Assembly: GCA_000702025.1 (NCBI GenBank)
Contig: JNKJ01000008.1
Span: 1 to 64,000 of the forward strand
Direction of reading: 5' to 3'
Origin: Blautia schinkii DSM 10518
GTDB lineage: Bacteria; Bacillota; Clostridia; Lachnospirales; Lachnospiraceae
DNA length: 64,000 nucleotides
Part shown: in pieces, positions 26,326 through 35,786 of the stretch
Layout: every line of letters starts with the position of its first letter
Numbering within the stretch: the first letter of the stretch is position 1
Notes under the pieces: generated by a model
The model's input: only the letters and a program-made list of their open reading frames with translations
What the model was told of the DNA's origin: nothing
Databases searched by the model: none
Program-made: the position numbers and the translations under genes

Positions 26326-27240
26326 ATGGAATTATTGCAATTTGTAGTGGAGTCTGAGGAGGCCGGTACGCGTATTGACCGCTTTCTTTCTGATAAGAAT
26401 GAGGAATTATCGCGCTCCTATCTGCAGAAGCTTCTTAAGGAGCAGCAGATTACTGTGAACGGGAAGGCTGTGAAGGCCAATTATAAGGTGCAATGTGCGG
26501 ATGAGGTCACAGTCAGTGTGCCTGACATGACAGAGCCTGACATTCTGCCGGAGGATATTCCGCTGGATATTCTTTACGAGGACGGCGACGTACTGGTAGT
26601 TAATAAGCCCAAGGATATGGTAGTGCATCCAAGCGCCGGCCATTATACCGGGACGCTTGTAAATGCTGTACTGTTCCACTGTAAGGATAATCTGTCCGGT
26701 ATCAACGGAGTATTGCGTCCGGGAATCGTGCACCGCATTGATAAGGACACCACAGGTGCATTGCTCATATGCAAAAATGATGCTGCCCACCGGGAACTGG
26801 CAGAGCAGCTTAAGGAGCACAGCATTAAGCGCCGTTACCGGGCTGTGGTATCCGGAAACCTGAAAGATGACCAGGGAATCATTGAGGGGCCTATCGGCCG
26901 TCACCCTGTAGACCGTAAAAAAATGGCTGTCAATCATAAAAACGGGAAGGAAGCCGTCACACATTATGAGGTTTTGGAGCGGTTCGGGAATGCGACGTAT
27001 ATCGAATGCCGACTTGAGACAGGGCGGACCCACCAGATACGTGTGCATATGGCGAGCATCGGCCATCCTTTGCTCGGCGATGAGGTTTACGGCTCTGTAA
27101 AGAATCCATATCATCTGCAGGGGCAGGCGCTTCACGCTATGGTCCTTGGCTTTGTACATCCGAGAACCAGGGAATATATGGAGTTTACCGCGCCTTTGCC
27201 TGATTATTTTTTGAAATTGTTAGATAAATTGAGAAAATAG
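26326..27240 (+). CDS. rluD: RluD-family 23S rRNA pseudouridine synthase
   Basis: A 304-residue protein: an S4 domain at residues about 14-75 (TRIDRFLSDKNEELSRSYLQ), then the catalytic domain with HRIDKDTTGALL (catalytic Asp) and RLETGRTHQIRVHM. ATG 26326 has AAAGGATG upstream; the frame is open further back into lspA but without a ribosome binding site. Whether it modifies the same sites as E. coli RluD is not known. Confidence 0.93.
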   Translation: MELLQFVVESEEAGTRIDRFLSDKNEELSRSYLQKLLKEQQITVNGKAVKANYKVQCADEVTVSVPDMTEPDILPEDIPLDILYEDGDVLVVNKPKDMVVHPSAGHYTGTLVNAVLFHCKDNLSGINGVLRPGIVHRIDKDTTGALLICKNDAAHRELAEQLKEHSIKRRYRAVVSGNLKDDQGIIEGPIGRHPVDRKKMAVNHKNGKEAVTHYEVLERFGNATYIECRLETGRTHQIRVHMASIGHPLLGDEVYGSVKNPYHLQGQALHAMVLGFVHPRTREYMEFTAPLPDYFLKLLDKLRK

Positions 27241-27270
27241 TTGGCATTTTCCTTTAAAATATTGTATAAT
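27241..27270 (+). promoter_or_regulatory. Promoter of the cytidylate-kinase-like gene
   Basis: TTGGCA at 27241-27246 and TATAAT at 27265-27270 with an 18-base spacer, starting immediately after the rluD stop codon. Confidence 0.6.
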
Positions 27271-27308
27271 ATGATTACAAGATATTTTAGCAGAAGGGAG
27301 TGACGATT

Positions 27309-27944
27309 ATGAACAGTACAAGTTCAGTCATAACAATCGGACGGGAATATGGAAGCGCTGGGAGACAGATCGGACAGGAAGTAGCCAGATACTTTGGTAT
27401 TAAATGCTACGATAAAGAGCTTCTGGAACACGCCGCCAACGACAGCGGCATTTGCAAAGAGTTATTTGAGAACCATGATGAGAAACCAACTAATAGTTTT
27501 TTGTATTCCCTGGTGATGGATACATATTCCTTTGGGTATTCTTCTGCAGGATTTACCGATATGCCAATGAACCATAAGGTTTTCCTCGCTCAGTTTGACG
27601 CGATCAAGAAGCTGGCTGCAGAGGGACCGTGTGTGATGGTCGGCCGTTGTGCAGACTATGCATTGGCAGACTGGAAGGATTGCTTCAGTGTATTTATCCA
27701 CGCAGATCTTGACTGGCGTATCAACCGTATTTCTCAGAAATACAGTAAATCCGCCAAGGAAGCTAAGGACATGATCACCAAGACAGACAAGAGCCGTGCC
27801 AGCTACTACAATTACTATACGAATAAGAAATGGGGCTCTGCCAACGGCTACAGTCTCTGTATCGAGAGCAGCAAGCTCGGTGTTGACGGTACTGCACGTG
27901 CGATTATCGAAGCAATCCAGATATTTGATTCTACGAAGAAGTAA
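27309..27944 (+). CDS. Cytidylate kinase-like family protein (PF13189)
   Basis: A 211-residue P-loop kinase of the cytidylate-kinase-like family, opening VITIGREYGSAGRQIGQEVA, in which the classical Walker A is replaced by GREYGSAGR. It also has CYDKELLEHAA, CVMVGRCADYAL and the lid-like RINRI...SKSAKEA region. Many Clostridia carry several of these; the nucleotide substrate is unproven. Start 27309 is set by AAGGGAG at 27294-27300. A terminator follows. Confidence 0.85.
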   Translation: MNSTSSVITIGREYGSAGRQIGQEVARYFGIKCYDKELLEHAANDSGICKELFENHDEKPTNSFLYSLVMDTYSFGYSSAGFTDMPMNHKVFLAQFDAIKKLAAEGPCVMVGRCADYALADWKDCFSVFIHADLDWRINRISQKYSKSAKEAKDMITKTDKSRASYYNYYTNKKWGSANGYSLCIESSKLGVDGTARAIIEAIQIFDSTKK

Positions 27945-27960
27945 ACTTATATACAAAAGA

Positions 27961-27989
27961 GGGGTCTCCATTGCGGAGGCCCTTTATTT
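27961..27989. terminator. Terminator shared by convergent genes
   Basis: GGGTCTCC and GGAGGCCC pair (one G-T) around ATTGC, followed by TTTATTTT. It overlaps the stop codon of the converging ttcA gene. Confidence 0.7.
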
Positions 27990-28748
27990 TGTCCAGCCCT
28001 TTAAATTGCCGTTCAGGATGGCTGTAAACATCCGCTCCTTGGTGCCGGGATGGTCCTGATTAAGCTGGCGCAGAAGGTTTTTAGCGTATTCGCGTTTGGT
28101 GCTTCCGTCTGCAGGACAGCGGTTCTTTACTACAGGAAGGTCGTACTTATGCTGAAAACCGATGACATCCTTTTCTTCCATGTAGAGCATGGGACGAATA
28201 AGTGTCAGGTCCATGCGGTCCCAGTAGGTGACAGGAGAGAAGGTGTGGAAACGTCCTTCAAAAATTAGGGACATGAGCATGGTTTCCACCACATCATCCT
28301 TGTGATGGGCGTAAGCGATTTTATTACAGCCCAGTTCCTTGGCAACCTGATTCAGCGCGCCCTTTCGCATCTTGGCGCAGAGAGAGCAGGGATTGCTTTC
28401 TTTACGGTCATCAAAAATGATCTTGGCAATCTCTGTGGGGATGGAGGTATAGTGGATCCCCAGCTTGTCGCAGAGCTCCTGGATAGGGGCCATGGATACC
28501 CCCTCAAATCCCAGGTCCACGGTGATCGCTTCTATCGTAAAGGGATGAGGGTAAAACCGTTTCAGTCCATGCAGAGCGTAAAGCAGGGTGAGGCTGTCCT
28601 TGCCGCCGGACACGCCTATGGCGATTTTATCTCCGTCCTCAATCATTTGGTATTCGTCCACGGCTTTTCGTGTGACACTTAGCAACTGCTGTAATTTCAT
28701 AATCTTTTGCGCGTTCCCCTTTCCAAATCTTTCAAATGGCGTTATCAT
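27984..28748 (-). CDS. ttcA: TtcA-like tRNA 2-thiocytidine biosynthesis protein
   Basis: A 254-residue PP-loop ATPase with SGGKDSLTLLYAL at residues about 49-61 and two cysteine sites: PCSLCAKMRKG (CxxC) and the later Cys in KNRCPADGSTKRE. This matches the TtcA/TtuA group, which bind an Fe-S cluster and thiolate tRNA (C32 for TtcA). The distance between cysteine motifs fits TtcA-like proteins, but the exact tRNA position is inferred. The gene is transcribed from a good promoter at 28768-28795. Confidence 0.85.
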   Translation of the reverse strand: MITPFERFGKGNAQKIMKLQQLLSVTRKAVDEYQMIEDGDKIAIGVSGGKDSLTLLYALHGLKRFYPHPFTIEAITVDLGFEGVSMAPIQELCDKLGIHYTSIPTEIAKIIFDDRKESNPCSLCAKMRKGALNQVAKELGCNKIAYAHHKDDVVETMLMSLIFEGRFHTFSPVTYWDRMDLTLIRPMLYMEEKDVIGFQHKYDLPVVKNRCPADGSTKREYAKNLLRQLNQDHPGTKERMFTAILNGNLKGWTK

Positions 28749-28767
28749 TCTTTATAACACCGGAACA

Positions 28768-28795
28768 TTATAGCGGCTTTTTTATGATTGCGCAA
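28768..28795 (-). promoter_or_regulatory. Promoter of ttcA
   Basis: On the minus strand TTGCGC (28795-28790) and TATAAT (28773-28768) are separated by 16-17 bases, about 20 bases before the start codon. Confidence 0.65.
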
Positions 28796-28882
28796 TGATT
28801 ATCAAAAAAAGTTTAAAATATTGAGACATTTTTGTAAAAGCATGTTATAATCTTGGTAGCTAAAATAAAAATGGAGGAAGCT

Positions 28883-30304
28883 ATGAAATTTCGTTGGGAT
28901 AACCGTTACTTACACTGGGGTGTGACTGCGTTTCTTGTTGTGGCCGCCAGTCTGTTGTTCTACTATGGGATTTTCCATATGAAAACCCTGATTGTTGGAA
29001 TTAAGACTTTTATCGGCATTATGGCGCCCATTATCTATGGAATCGCGTTAGCCTATGTCTTGAGTTCCATCGTCGATTTTTTTGAAAAGAAAATTATTTT
29101 TCCGCTCTTAAAAAAGAGAAGTATTAAATTAGAGAAACGTGGTAAGAGAGTGGTGCGCTGGGTGTGCGTGCTTTTGACCCTTACTTTATTTGCCGTGGTG
29201 ATCTACGCGCTCATTATGATGATTCTGCCGCAGCTCATCCGCAGTATCATGAGTATTATTTCCAGTTTTCCATATTATGTATCCGTTGTGGAGAAATGGC
29301 TGAATTCGATCATGGACAGAGGGTGGGATTTGAATGCAGACACCATTGATATGCTTAATAAATACTCCACCGAGGCCCAAAATTATCTATCAAACAACAT
29401 TCTGCCGCAGATGCAGGAGATGCTCAAGAACATTTCCGCAGGTGTGTTTGATGTGTTTACCTTCCTTAAGAATCTGCTCATTGGTGCGATCGTATCTCTG
29501 TATGTGCTGGCAGATAAGGAAATCTTTGTGGCAAAGAGTAAGATGGTCGTATATGCGCTTTTTTCACCTAAATGGGCAAATACTATCATTCATGCCATGC
29601 GTTTTACACACAAGACCTTTGGCGGGTTTATCAGCGGCAAGCTGTTGGATTCGGCTATAATCGGTGTGCTTTGTTATATCGGGACTACCATACTTGACAT
29701 GCCATATGCCATCCTCATCAGTGTGATCGTGGGTGTGACGAATATCATACCGTTCTTTGGACCGTATCTTGGCGCGGTTCCCTGTTTCCTGCTGATTTTG
29801 CTGGTGGACCCTGTGAAGAGTCTTTATTTCGCACTGTTTATCCTGGTGCTGCAGCAATTCGACGGAAATATCCTGGGACCGAAAATCCTGGGAGATTCCA
29901 CAGGGCTTTCCAGCTTTATGGTCATCGTGTCCATTATGATCGGGGGCGGACTTTTCGGTATCCCGGGAATGATCGTAGGTGTGCCGGTTTGTGCGGTCAT
30001 TTATGCGACTGTGTGGAAGCTGATCAGTCATTCCCTGCACAATAAAGAGATGCCGGAACATACAGAGGAATACTATAACATTGACTGTCTGGATCCGGAA
30101 TCCGGGGAGCCTCTGCCCATGCCGAAGGAGAGCGAGAGCACAGGTAAACTGCAGGAGCAGAGAAATGCAGCCAATCCAAACGGTATTTTCATGAAGCTTT
30201 GGAATAGATTTCTTAAACTATTGTTTGCGCTCTGCCGTATCATTAGAGACAAGAGTGTGGAGCTTTGGCAGAAAATCAAGAATAAAAGAGGCGGCGGGAA
30301 ATAG
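28883..30304 (+). CDS. AI-2E family transporter (PF01594)
   Basis: A 473-residue protein with about eight transmembrane segments, including paired N-terminal helices and the conserved GVTNIIPFFGPYLGAVP and NILGPKILGD motifs near the last membrane bundle. Family members include the TqsA autoinducer-2 exporter and Na+/H+ antiporters, so the substrate is not certain. The C-terminal 80 residues are cytoplasmic and charged. ATG 28883 has GGAGGAAG upstream; a TATAAT at 28850-28855 probably drives it. Confidence 0.88.
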   Translation: MKFRWDNRYLHWGVTAFLVVAASLLFYYGIFHMKTLIVGIKTFIGIMAPIIYGIALAYVLSSIVDFFEKKIIFPLLKKRSIKLEKRGKRVVRWVCVLLTLTLFAVVIYALIMMILPQLIRSIMSIISSFPYYVSVVEKWLNSIMDRGWDLNADTIDMLNKYSTEAQNYLSNNILPQMQEMLKNISAGVFDVFTFLKNLLIGAIVSLYVLADKEIFVAKSKMVVYALFSPKWANTIIHAMRFTHKTFGGFISGKLLDSAIIGVLCYIGTTILDMPYAILISVIVGVTNIIPFFGPYLGAVPCFLLILLVDPVKSLYFALFILVLQQFDGNILGPKILGDSTGLSSFMVIVSIMIGGGLFGIPGMIVGVPVCAVIYATVWKLISHSLHNKEMPEHTEEYYNIDCLDPESGEPLPMPKESESTGKLQEQRNAANPNGIFMKLWNRFLKLLFALCRIIRDKSVELWQKIKNKRGGGK

Positions 30305-30351
30305 TCCAATGCTTCTGATGATACAATAGTTACACGGAGGATTTAGGTTAC

Positions 30352-30798
30352 ATGAAATTAGTCATTCAGCGCGTGAATCACGCGGACGTAAAGGTAGATG
30401 GTGAAGTTGCGGGCAGCATTGGCAAAGGCCTGCTGGTATTTGTAGGAGTGGGGCGTGAGGATACCCGTGCAGTCGCGGATAAATACTTAAAGAAGCTCTT
30501 GGGCCTGCGCATATTTGAGGACGAGGCAGGGAAAACGAACCTTTCTCTTGCTGATGTGGACGGGCAGCTTCTCATGGTTTCCCAGTTCACTCTTTACGCC
30601 AACTGTAAAAAAGGCAACCGGCCGAGCTTCATAGAGGCAGGGGCACCGGATGAGGCGGAGAGCCTGTATGAATACATGATCGCGGAGGCGAAGAAAACCG
30701 TTCCGGTTGTGGAGCATGGGATCTTCGGTGCGGATATGAAGGTATCTCTGGAAAATGACGGGCCGTTTACGGTTATTTTGGACGAGGCTATTATGTAG
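30352..30798 (+). CDS. dtd: D-aminoacyl-tRNA deacylase
   Basis: A 148-residue protein with [16 protein letters not shown], the catalytic [17 protein letters not shown] and [10 protein letters not shown] (the Gly-cisPro-like region). DTD removes D-amino acids from mischarged tRNA. CGGAGG lies upstream of the ATG. The next gene starts 47 bases later. Confidence 0.96.
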   Translation: MKLVIQRVNHADVKVDGEVAGSIGKGLLVFVGVGREDTRAVADKYLKKLLGLRIFEDEAGKTNLSLADVDGQLLMVSQFTLYANCKKGNRPSFIEAGAPDEAESLYEYMIAEAKKTVPVVEHGIFGADMKVSLENDGPFTVILDEAIM

Positions 30799-30845
30799 CT
30801 TTTGGCACTATGGGAAGTGCCGGTATTGTTTAAGGGGGAAATTGC

Positions 30846-32393
30846 ATGAAACAGAGACGTCGGTCTGTATGGGCGGCATTCATTTTGTTTGCGGTGCTGA
30901 TTACAGGCTCTGTCGTATTCCATACGGTTTCAGAGGTTCAGGCAGCCACAACTGCCGCGAAAGCTCCTAAGAATCAATTTGTGAAGAAAAACGGCAAATG
31001 GTATTACTATGACACCAAAGGGAAATTGGTCAAGGGCTGGTTTACCTCTAAGGCTGGAGTGAAATACTATTTTGGTAAGGATGGTGCGGCGAAAGCCGGT
31101 ATTCTCACCATCAGCGGCAAGAAATATTGCTTTAATGAAAAGGGTAAGATGCTCAAGGAGTGGCAGACAGTCAAGGGTAAGACGTATTTCTTTGACGAGA
31201 AAGACGGTCATATGCACACCGGCTGGACCACTACAACAGCAGGAAATAAATATTATTTCTGGAAGGACGGAGTCATACGTCCCGGCTGGCAGAAGGTGGG
31301 AGGGAAGCAGTATTATTTTGATAAACGCGGAAAAATGATGAAGAACACCTTTGCCGCGAACGGGAAAAATGAATTTTATCTCAATAAAAACGGACAGAAG
31401 GCAAAGGGCCGTGTGAAGATAAAAAACGTATGGTATGCATTTAACCGCAACACTGGCGTGATGGTTAAGGACGGCTGGTATAAGGAAACGGACGGCTCTT
31501 ATTATTACGCGGGGACCGATGGAAAGCTTAAAAAAGGCTTTTATAAGCCTGATAATTATTACCGTTATTTCAGGCCTTCCGATTGCAGGATGCTCACCGG
31601 ATGGCAGGAGATTGACGGGTGGAAATACTATTTTAAAAAGAAGAACGGCCTGCGCTATGATGATTGTAAGCTTACCTTGTCAGGAAAAATGTATTATTTC
31701 TCTAAGACAGGCAAGCTCTATGAAAAGAAATGGTTTACCAAGTCCGAGGGAACCTATTACGCCATGGACAAGGGCGTGCTGGCTACAGGCTGGATGACGC
31801 TTAAGGACAATACCTATTATTTCAACACGAAAACCGGAGTGCGGGAGAGCGGCTGGATTTCTCTGGACGGAGAGCAGTATTATCTGAATCCGGACACCGG
31901 CATACTGGCAAAAAAAGAATGGGTGGATAAGGAGCATTATGTTGGTGAAAACGGAGCCCTGATACCAGGATATCAAAATCAGTCTTTCCGCTGGCCTTTA
32001 AGTTCCAGTTGGAATAATATCACCAGTTATTTCGGACATCGGGAATCACCGGGAGGAATTGGTTCTACCAATCACGGAGGAATCGATATCTATGCACCTA
32101 TTGGAACGCCGATTTATGCGGCGGCAGACGGTACGGTTGTGGCGAAGCAAAAACCGGCACAAAGCGGCGGCGCCGGGAATTTTACCATGATAAACCATGG
32201 CAAAGGCTTGATCACGGAATATATGCACCAGTCAAAGTTTGCACCGGGGCTGAAGGTGGGAATGACGGTGAAAAAAGGTGATCTGATTGGCTATGTAGGT
32301 GTCACAGGAAATGTCACCGGACCGCATCTGCATTTCGGTGTACAGGTCAACGGCGTAAGGCGCGACCCATTGAATTATGTGAAACAGCCGTGA
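30846..32393 (+). CDS. Secreted choline-binding-repeat protein with M23 peptidase domain
   Basis: A 515-residue protein. It has a signal peptide (residues 1-35, ending VQA). About a dozen cell-wall-binding repeats of the choline/glucan-binding type follow (KNGKWYYYDTKGKLVKGW and similar, residues about 40-375). A C-terminal M23 zinc endopeptidase carries NHGGIDIYAPIGTPI (HxxxD) and GPHLHFGV (HxH). It is predicted to bind wall polymers and cut peptidoglycan cross-links outside the cell. AGGGGGAAA lies upstream of the ATG. Confidence 0.92.
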   Translation: MKQRRRSVWAAFILFAVLITGSVVFHTVSEVQAATTAAKAPKNQFVKKNGKWYYYDTKGKLVKGWFTSKAGVKYYFGKDGAAKAGILTISGKKYCFNEKGKMLKEWQTVKGKTYFFDEKDGHMHTGWTTTTAGNKYYFWKDGVIRPGWQKVGGKQYYFDKRGKMMKNTFAANGKNEFYLNKNGQKAKGRVKIKNVWYAFNRNTGVMVKDGWYKETDGSYYYAGTDGKLKKGFYKPDNYYRYFRPSDCRMLTGWQEIDGWKYYFKKKNGLRYDDCKLTLSGKMYYFSKTGKLYEKKWFTKSEGTYYAMDKGVLATGWMTLKDNTYYFNTKTGVRESGWISLDGEQYYLNPDTGILAKKEWVDKEHYVGENGALIPGYQNQSFRWPLSSSWNNITSYFGHRESPGGIGSTNHGGIDIYAPIGTPIYAAADGTVVAKQKPAQSGGAGNFTMINHGKGLITEYMHQSKFAPGLKVGMTVKKGDLIGYVGVTGNVTGPHLHFGVQVNGVRRDPLNYVKQP

Positions 32394-32652
32394 GTGTGTT
32401 TTGATTGAAAATATTTGATATTGAAGTTTGGTAAGAGGCAGCCGGGAATTGTACGAGTGGCTTATATAACGTGCAGTTTCCGGCTGCTATGTACTCATGT
32501 ATATCTATACGACAAACCCGAGTTTTCCAAATAGATGGTTGCGAAATGGGACCACTTATGCTAGAATTAGGTAAATCAAGCCGTTGATCCGGGGTTATTT
32601 AAAGCTTTGCGTATATTCCCGGTGCTGCATATTTTAAGGAGGCGCTCCAATC
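32394..32652. other. Intergenic stretch with a hairpin
   Basis: There is no gene. An inverted repeat GCAGCCGG (32438-32445) and CCGGCTGC (32480-32487) encloses a 34-base loop; no T-run follows, so it is a weak terminator candidate for the peptidase gene. Confidence 0.4.
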
Positions 32653-33708
32653 ATGGACAAGAAAATTACTTATCACGAACAGACAGATATCCAGAACACA
32701 TTACGCCTGCGCGAGGTGCTGAAAACCTTGCCGCCATTTTGCAGAGATTATTTCCGTGCCATAGATTCCACAACAACGACAAAAACAAGAATTTCCTATG
32801 CCTATGACCTGCGCATCTTTTTCCAGTTTTTACTAGAAGAAAACCCTGCTTTTAAAAACTCCTCCATGCAGGATTTCACTGTTGATGTGCTTGACCAGAT
32901 TAAGGCTATTGACATTGAGGAATACGAAGAATATTTGAAGGTCTACTCAAATGGCGATAAAACCGAATCCAACGGCGAACGCGGCCTGAAACGGAAAATT
33001 TCCGCTTTACGCAGCTTTTATGCTTACTATTATAAAAGAGAAATGATTCAGACAAATCCGACTGTTTTAGTGGATGTTCCGAAAATTCATGACAAAAGTA
33101 TTGTCCGCCTGGATACAGATGAGGTGGCAATGCTTCTTGACTTTATTGAGCACGGCGGAGATCATCTCACCGGACAGAAACGCGTATATTATGAAAAAAC
33201 CAAGGAACGCGATCTGGCCCTTGTTACTCTCCTGCTTGGAACCGGAATCCGTGTGTCCGAGTGTGTGGGCCTTGACGTTGAGGATGTAGATTTTAAGAAC
33301 AACGGAATCAAAGTCACCCGAAAAGGCGGGAATGAAATGGTGGTATATTTCGGCCCTGAAGTAGAAAAAGCGCTGCGCAGTTATCTGGAAATCCGCGAAG
33401 GAATTGTCCCGGTCCAGGGCCACGAGCACGCTCTCTTCTACTCTACCCAGCGCCGCCGAATCGGTGTCCAGGCCGTGGAAAATCTGGTCAAAAAATACGC
33501 CCGCCAGATCACTACCACCAAAAAAATCACTCCTCATAAGCTGCGCAGCACATACGGCACAGCCTTATATCAGGAAACAGGCGATATTTATCTTGTGGCG
33601 GACGTTTTAGGCCATAAGGATGTCAATACTACCAAGAAGCATTACGCAGCCCTGGACGACGCCAGACGGCGTCAGGCAGCCACCGCAGTGCGGCTCCGTG
33701 AGGACTGA
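32653..33708 (+). CDS. Tyrosine recombinase (XerC/XerD-like)
   Basis: A 351-residue site-specific recombinase. The N-terminal SAM-like DNA-binding domain (residues about 15-135) is followed by the catalytic domain with Arg in GTGIRVSECVG, His and Arg in ITPHKLRSTYGT, His in DVLGHKDVNTT and the nucleophile Tyr in KKHYAALDD. All five catalytic positions are present. It is somewhat longer than classical XerC/D (about 300). It stands alone, with no integrase-linked att repeat or excisionase nearby, so a chromosomal Xer or orphan role is more likely than phage. AGGAGGCG precedes the ATG. Confidence 0.9.
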   Translation: MDKKITYHEQTDIQNTLRLREVLKTLPPFCRDYFRAIDSTTTTKTRISYAYDLRIFFQFLLEENPAFKNSSMQDFTVDVLDQIKAIDIEEYEEYLKVYSNGDKTESNGERGLKRKISALRSFYAYYYKREMIQTNPTVLVDVPKIHDKSIVRLDTDEVAMLLDFIEHGGDHLTGQKRVYYEKTKERDLALVTLLLGTGIRVSECVGLDVEDVDFKNNGIKVTRKGGNEMVVYFGPEVEKALRSYLEIREGIVPVQGHEHALFYSTQRRRIGVQAVENLVKKYARQITTTKKITPHKLRSTYGTALYQETGDIYLVADVLGHKDVNTTKKHYAALDDARRRQAATAVRLRED

Positions 33709-33729
33709 AGAGTATGTTGCATATCTATT

Positions 33730-34656
33730 TTACTCTACATTTGCAGACGCCTTGTACTCTTCCGTCCGCTTCTTATCCGGTCTTCTGTTCTCGGATAAAA
33801 AGAGGCCGATTAACGTAAGTGCAATACCTGCAATCATGACTGGAGTCATCTTCTCATGAAGAATCAACGCGGAGGTGACTGCCGTGATTACCGGCACCAT
33901 ATAGATGTACACGCTTGTTTTCACGGAGCCTAAAATCTTTACCGCGAAGTTCCATGTCACGAAGCAGAGTGCCGATGCCCCGAAGCCTAAGAATACCAGG
34001 TTTAATACGTTTTTAATATCCATAAACTGTGCGGTTTCGATATGGAAATCCATCAAAAACAATACTGGTACCATAAAAATCAAGCCATAGAAAAAGGTAC
34101 GTCTCGTTGTCTGGATGGTCTGATATCCGAAGCTGCTGATTTTCTTGGTGATAGTGGAATACAGTGCCCATACAACAGCCGCGGCCATGGCAAGAACATC
34201 ACCCAACGGATTAAGCTGGAGGGCTTTTTCCCCGCCGGAGCTTATGAGGAAAATACCAGCCAGCGCGATCAAAAAGCCGACGAAAAACCGTACACTTGGC
34301 CGCTTGTCATGCAGTAACAGACCGGAGAAAATAACGGTAAAAAACGGTGCCATTGAGATGATTACCCCCACATTGGAGGCCAACGTATACGTAAGCGCAA
34401 TGTTCTCCAACAGATAATAGAGTGTCACTCCGCACAGGCCTGCGGCTGCAAAATATAATTCCTGCATCCGATTCCGGATGGTAAGCCGGCGCGGGCATAC
34501 GCACCACAGGGCAAAATATCCGATCATAAAACGGATAAAAAGGATTTCAACAGGTTCAAAGGTACGCAGGAGAACCTTCGTAGAAATAAAGGTGGTCCCC
34601 CAAATTAGGATTGTGATAAAAGCCGCAATATGTCCATTCATAGTCTTAGTTGTCAT
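33730..34656 (-). CDS. DMT superfamily (EamA) transporter
   Basis: A 308-residue protein with ten predicted transmembrane helices in two EamA repeats (first AAFITILIWGTTFISTKVLL, second near GDVLAMAAAVVWALYSTI). EamA proteins export metabolites or amino acids; the substrate is unknown. Its start overlaps the end of the upstream araC-type gene by 11 bases, so both form one operon and the regulator probably controls this exporter. Confidence 0.9.
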   Translation of the reverse strand: MTTKTMNGHIAAFITILIWGTTFISTKVLLRTFEPVEILFIRFMIGYFALWCVCPRRLTIRNRMQELYFAAAGLCGVTLYYLLENIALTYTLASNVGVIISMAPFFTVIFSGLLLHDKRPSVRFFVGFLIALAGIFLISSGGEKALQLNPLGDVLAMAAAVVWALYSTITKKISSFGYQTIQTTRRTFFYGLIFMVPVLFLMDFHIETAQFMDIKNVLNLVFLGFGASALCFVTWNFAVKILGSVKTSVYIYMVPVITAVTSALILHEKMTPVMIAGIALTLIGLFLSENRRPDKKRTEEYKASANVE

Positions 34657-35512
34657 TTCTCCACTCCTCCGCCGGAGCTACCGGTGAAGGCGCATCCGTA
34701 AAAATTCTCTGATATTGTTTCGGCGTCAGTCCAATAAAGTCTTTAAAGAAATTGCTGAAATGACTCTGATCCGTAAAACCGGACATACTTGCTACATCAA
34801 TGGGCGCAATCCCCTGCTCCAGGAATTTTTTTGCCCGGTCAATGCGCACGGTCTGCAGATAACGGTAAGGCGATACCCCAACCTGCTTTGTAAAGGAACG
34901 AAGCAGATAGGATTTCCCGAAGCTCGTCATGGAAAGCAGGTCATCCAGGGTGATATTTTCGGAAAAATGTGCTTCCATGTAGGTACAGAGAGCCTTAATC
35001 TGCTGGTTGGGCTCAGATAATTCAACCTCATCAAAGGGCATCACGCATTCCTGCAGCACCTGCCTCAGAAGGAAGAAAAAAGCCTCCTCCTTTTTCAGTT
35101 TAGGCGCATTGATAAGAATGGCATTGTACAGATCGCCGAGGGATTGGGTGATGTCACTTTGATATATCACGTTCTTTGTAAAATGCGGTGTGAATTCCTT
35201 ACCTGTGATTTCTTTCACAGCCCGCAGCATTATGTCTGAATTGATGTTCACTGCCCGGTAATCAAGAATATCGCCATTGATCGGGGCACAGTAATGATTA
35301 TCCCGCGGGTTAAATAAGATTAAATCTCCTTCGGTAAGATCGTACTCCTGCCCTTTACACCACAGGTGGCGTTTCCCGCCCTCTACAAAGCCAATCACAT
35401 AATAATCATGAAAATGATTGGGGAATTTCTGCACGATTCCACTTAAATTGTAGGCTTCTATTCCAAGGTCATGGTCATAATACACATGCCTTTGTTCTTG
35501 CTCTCTCTGCAC
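34646..35512 (-). CDS. AraC family transcriptional regulator with cupin domain
   Basis: A 288-residue regulator. It has an N-terminal cupin-like ligand domain (NHFHDYYVIGFVEGG...YDLTEGDLILFNPRDNHYC). The C-terminal double helix-turn-helix is ENITLDDLLSMTSFGKSYLLRSF, then GVSPYRYLQTVRIDRAKKFLEQG and FTDQSHFSNFFKDFIGLTPKQYQ. I use GTG 35512 because AGGAGGGG lies 7 bases upstream; the frame is open to an ATG at 35551 that lies before this site. The repeats at 35563-35645 and 35691-35744 in its upstream region are candidate binding sites. Confidence 0.9.
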   Translation of the reverse strand: MQREQEQRHVYYDHDLGIEAYNLSGIVQKFPNHFHDYYVIGFVEGGKRHLWCKGQEYDLTEGDLILFNPRDNHYCAPINGDILDYRAVNINSDIMLRAVKEITGKEFTPHFTKNVIYQSDITQSLGDLYNAILINAPKLKKEEAFFFLLRQVLQECVMPFDEVELSEPNQQIKALCTYMEAHFSENITLDDLLSMTSFGKSYLLRSFTKQVGVSPYRYLQTVRIDRAKKFLEQGIAPIDVASMSGFTDQSHFSNFFKDFIGLTPKQYQRIFTDAPSPVAPAEEWRNDN

Positions 35513-35562
35513 TTTCCGGCCCCTCCTAAGACAAATATAATTTGGATGCATCTATTTATATG

Positions 35563-35645
35563 CATCTATGAACGCAAACATTTTGACTCATATAAACGCA
35601 TCTATAAATACATCTATAAACACAAATATCTTGACTCATATATGA
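35563..35645. repeat. Direct repeat pair upstream of the araC-type gene
   Basis: Two imperfect 35-base copies spaced 48 bases apart, each of form CATCTATRAACRCAAAYATYTTGACTCATAT. Additional CATCTAT units lie beside them at about 35549 and 35602. The position just upstream of the regulator gene suggests operators. Confidence 0.7.
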
Positions 35646-35690
35646 ATTGCTACGATTACTATCTTAACATCTAAAAGCAGAAATTTCTTG

Positions 35691-35744
35691 TAAGATATGA
35701 CACAAAAGTAAGATATGATACATAAATAAGATATGACAAAATGC
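35691..35744. repeat. Three 18-base iterons (TAAGATATGA)
   Basis: TAAGATATGA occurs at 35691, 35709 and 35727, exactly 18 bases apart, each followed by an A-rich spacer. The array lies between the terminator of the acetyltransferase gene and the araC-type gene. Confidence 0.8.
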
Positions 35745-35783
35745 CCCTTAATATCCTATAGCTCAGGAACATTAAGGGGCGTC
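35741..35783 (-). terminator. Terminator after the acetyltransferase gene
   Basis: GCCCCTTAATRTTCC-type arms form a stem of about 14 bp around the loop TATAGCTCA. On the minus strand the stem is followed by ATTTTG. Confidence 0.75.
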
Positions 35784-35786
35784 TGT

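Noticed and set aside
32653..33708. Integrase of a prophage or integrative element
   Set aside because: No tRNA or attachment-site repeat, excisionase or phage genes adjoin it.
34715..35020. Plus-strand frame opposite the araC-type gene
   Set aside because: It is a shadow of the well-supported minus-strand regulator.
35691..35744. CRISPR array or plasmid origin
   Set aside because: There are only three 18-base units with no spacer diversity, and no cas or replication initiator gene is nearby.
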